From positions 1 through 5,241 of the forward strand of contig JAEWWD010000029.1 of the NCBI GenBank assembly GCA_023396535.1: a DNA stretch of 5,241 nt. The letters run 5' to 3'. The DNA comes from Bacillota bacterium. GTDB taxonomy: Bacteria; Bacillota; Clostridia; Christensenellales; CAG-138. The notes below the pieces were generated by a model. That model saw only the letters and a list, made by a program, of their open reading frames with translations, had not been told where the DNA came from and searched no databases. Position numbers and translations under genes: made by a program. Shown one piece after another: positions 4,846 through 5,241 of this stretch (position 1 is its first letter; the number at the start of each line of letters is the position of its first letter).

Positions 4846-5241
4846 ATGAAACGTAATCTGCTTACAGCAGCGGCAGGCTTCGTGCTTACGCTCGGCATGC
4901 TCGCGGGGTGCAGCGCGCCCGTCGCGTCCGCAGCCGAAACCGCCGCACCGACAGCCAAGCCCACCGCCGCGCCCATTGTCGCGCAGAACACCGCTGCCTC
5001 CACAGAAAAAGCTCCCAAATACGTGTTCCTGTTCGTAGGCGACGGCATGTCCCATGTACAGATCAATGCCGCAGAGGTTCTTATTGGCGACAATAAACCC
5101 GGCGAAGTCGCTGTGAAATCTCTGAACTTCACACAGTTCCCGGTTGCCGGCGTCGCGACGACGTACGACTCGACCTCTTTCTGCCCGGATTCCGCATCCA
5201 CCGCGACCGCCATCTCTTGCGGCGTAAAAACGCACAGCGGT
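4846..5241 (+). CDS. Alkaline phosphatase family lipoprotein (5' part only)
   Basis: The first 132 residues of an alkaline phosphatase (PhoA-type, metal-dependent phosphomonoesterase) are present; the family is usually 450-550 residues, so most lies beyond the right edge. The N-terminus is a lipoprotein signal: MKRN, a hydrophobic stretch (5-19) and the lipobox LAGC with Cys22 as lipidation site. An Ala/Thr/Pro-rich linker follows (23-56), placing the enzyme on the outer face of the membrane. YVFLFVGDGM (59-68) contains Asp66, equivalent to the E. coli metal ligand Asp51. PDSASTATA (114-122) contains Ser116, equivalent to the nucleophile Ser102, and GVKTHSG follows. It would release phosphate from organic esters outside the cell. 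AGGGGG lies 9 nt before the ATG. Whether it responds to phosphate is not shown by the sequence. Confidence 0.93.
   Translation, partial: MKRNLLTAAAGFVLTLGMLAGCSAPVASAAETAAPTAKPTAAPIVAQNTAASTEKAPKYVFLFVGDGMSHVQINAAEVLIGDNKPGEVAVKSLNFTQFPVAGVATTYDSTSFCPDSASTATAISCGVKTHSG

Noticed and set aside
4804..5235. Minus-strand open frame of 143 codons, rich in Gly and Cys
   Set aside because: Antisense to the phosphatase gene; the glycine and cysteine richness comes from the reverse complement of its Ala/Thr/Pro linker.

Overview
The window looks like a chromosomal segment of an anaerobic, fairly GC-rich member of the Firmicutes (Clostridia or relatives). The evidence is an Rnf operon that begins with rnfC followed by rnfD (the usual clostridial order rnfCDGEAB, not the proteobacterial rnfABCDGE), an EFR1-type flavodoxin/ferredoxin protein typical of strict anaerobes, purine-rich Shine-Dalgarno sites and a lipobox-bearing secreted phosphatase. 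No RNA gene, CRISPR array, insertion sequence or clear sign of recent transfer was seen.

Layout. 1-850 (minus) is rnfD, cut by the left edge. 857-2194 (minus) is a complete rnfC. 2195-2410 is a divergent intergenic region. It holds a rnf leader of about 150 nt with mutually exclusive hairpins, a minus-strand extended -10 promoter for rnf and a plus-strand extended -10 promoter for the next genes. 2426-2794 and 2791-3156 (plus) are two half-length TauE/SafE (TSUP) membrane proteins joined by an ATGA overlap. 3187-3230 is a strong intrinsic terminator for the minus-strand pair that follows. 3266-3838 (minus) is a transcription factor with an unrecognised N-terminal domain and a C-terminal XRE helix-turn-helix. 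3914-4669 (minus) is an EFR1-family protein. 4670-4845 is an AT-rich divergent promoter region. 4846-5241 (plus) is the start of an alkaline-phosphatase-family lipoprotein, cut by the right edge.

How the genes fit together. RnfC and RnfD belong to the membrane complex that couples ferredoxin oxidation and NAD reduction to Na+ or H+ transport. The EFR1 protein is another low-potential electron carrier or oxidoreductase and is probably co-transcribed with the XRE regulator. The TauE/SafE pair is probably an anion (sulfur-compound or organic-acid) permease made of two subunits. The phosphatase is a separate, divergently transcribed unit.

Most of the window is ordinary core metabolism. The parts that deserve a second look are the rnf leader, which has the layout of a transcription attenuator, the two-gene split TauE/SafE transporter, and the unknown sensor-like domain of the XRE protein. 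I found no convincing evidence of a wholly new multi-gene system.
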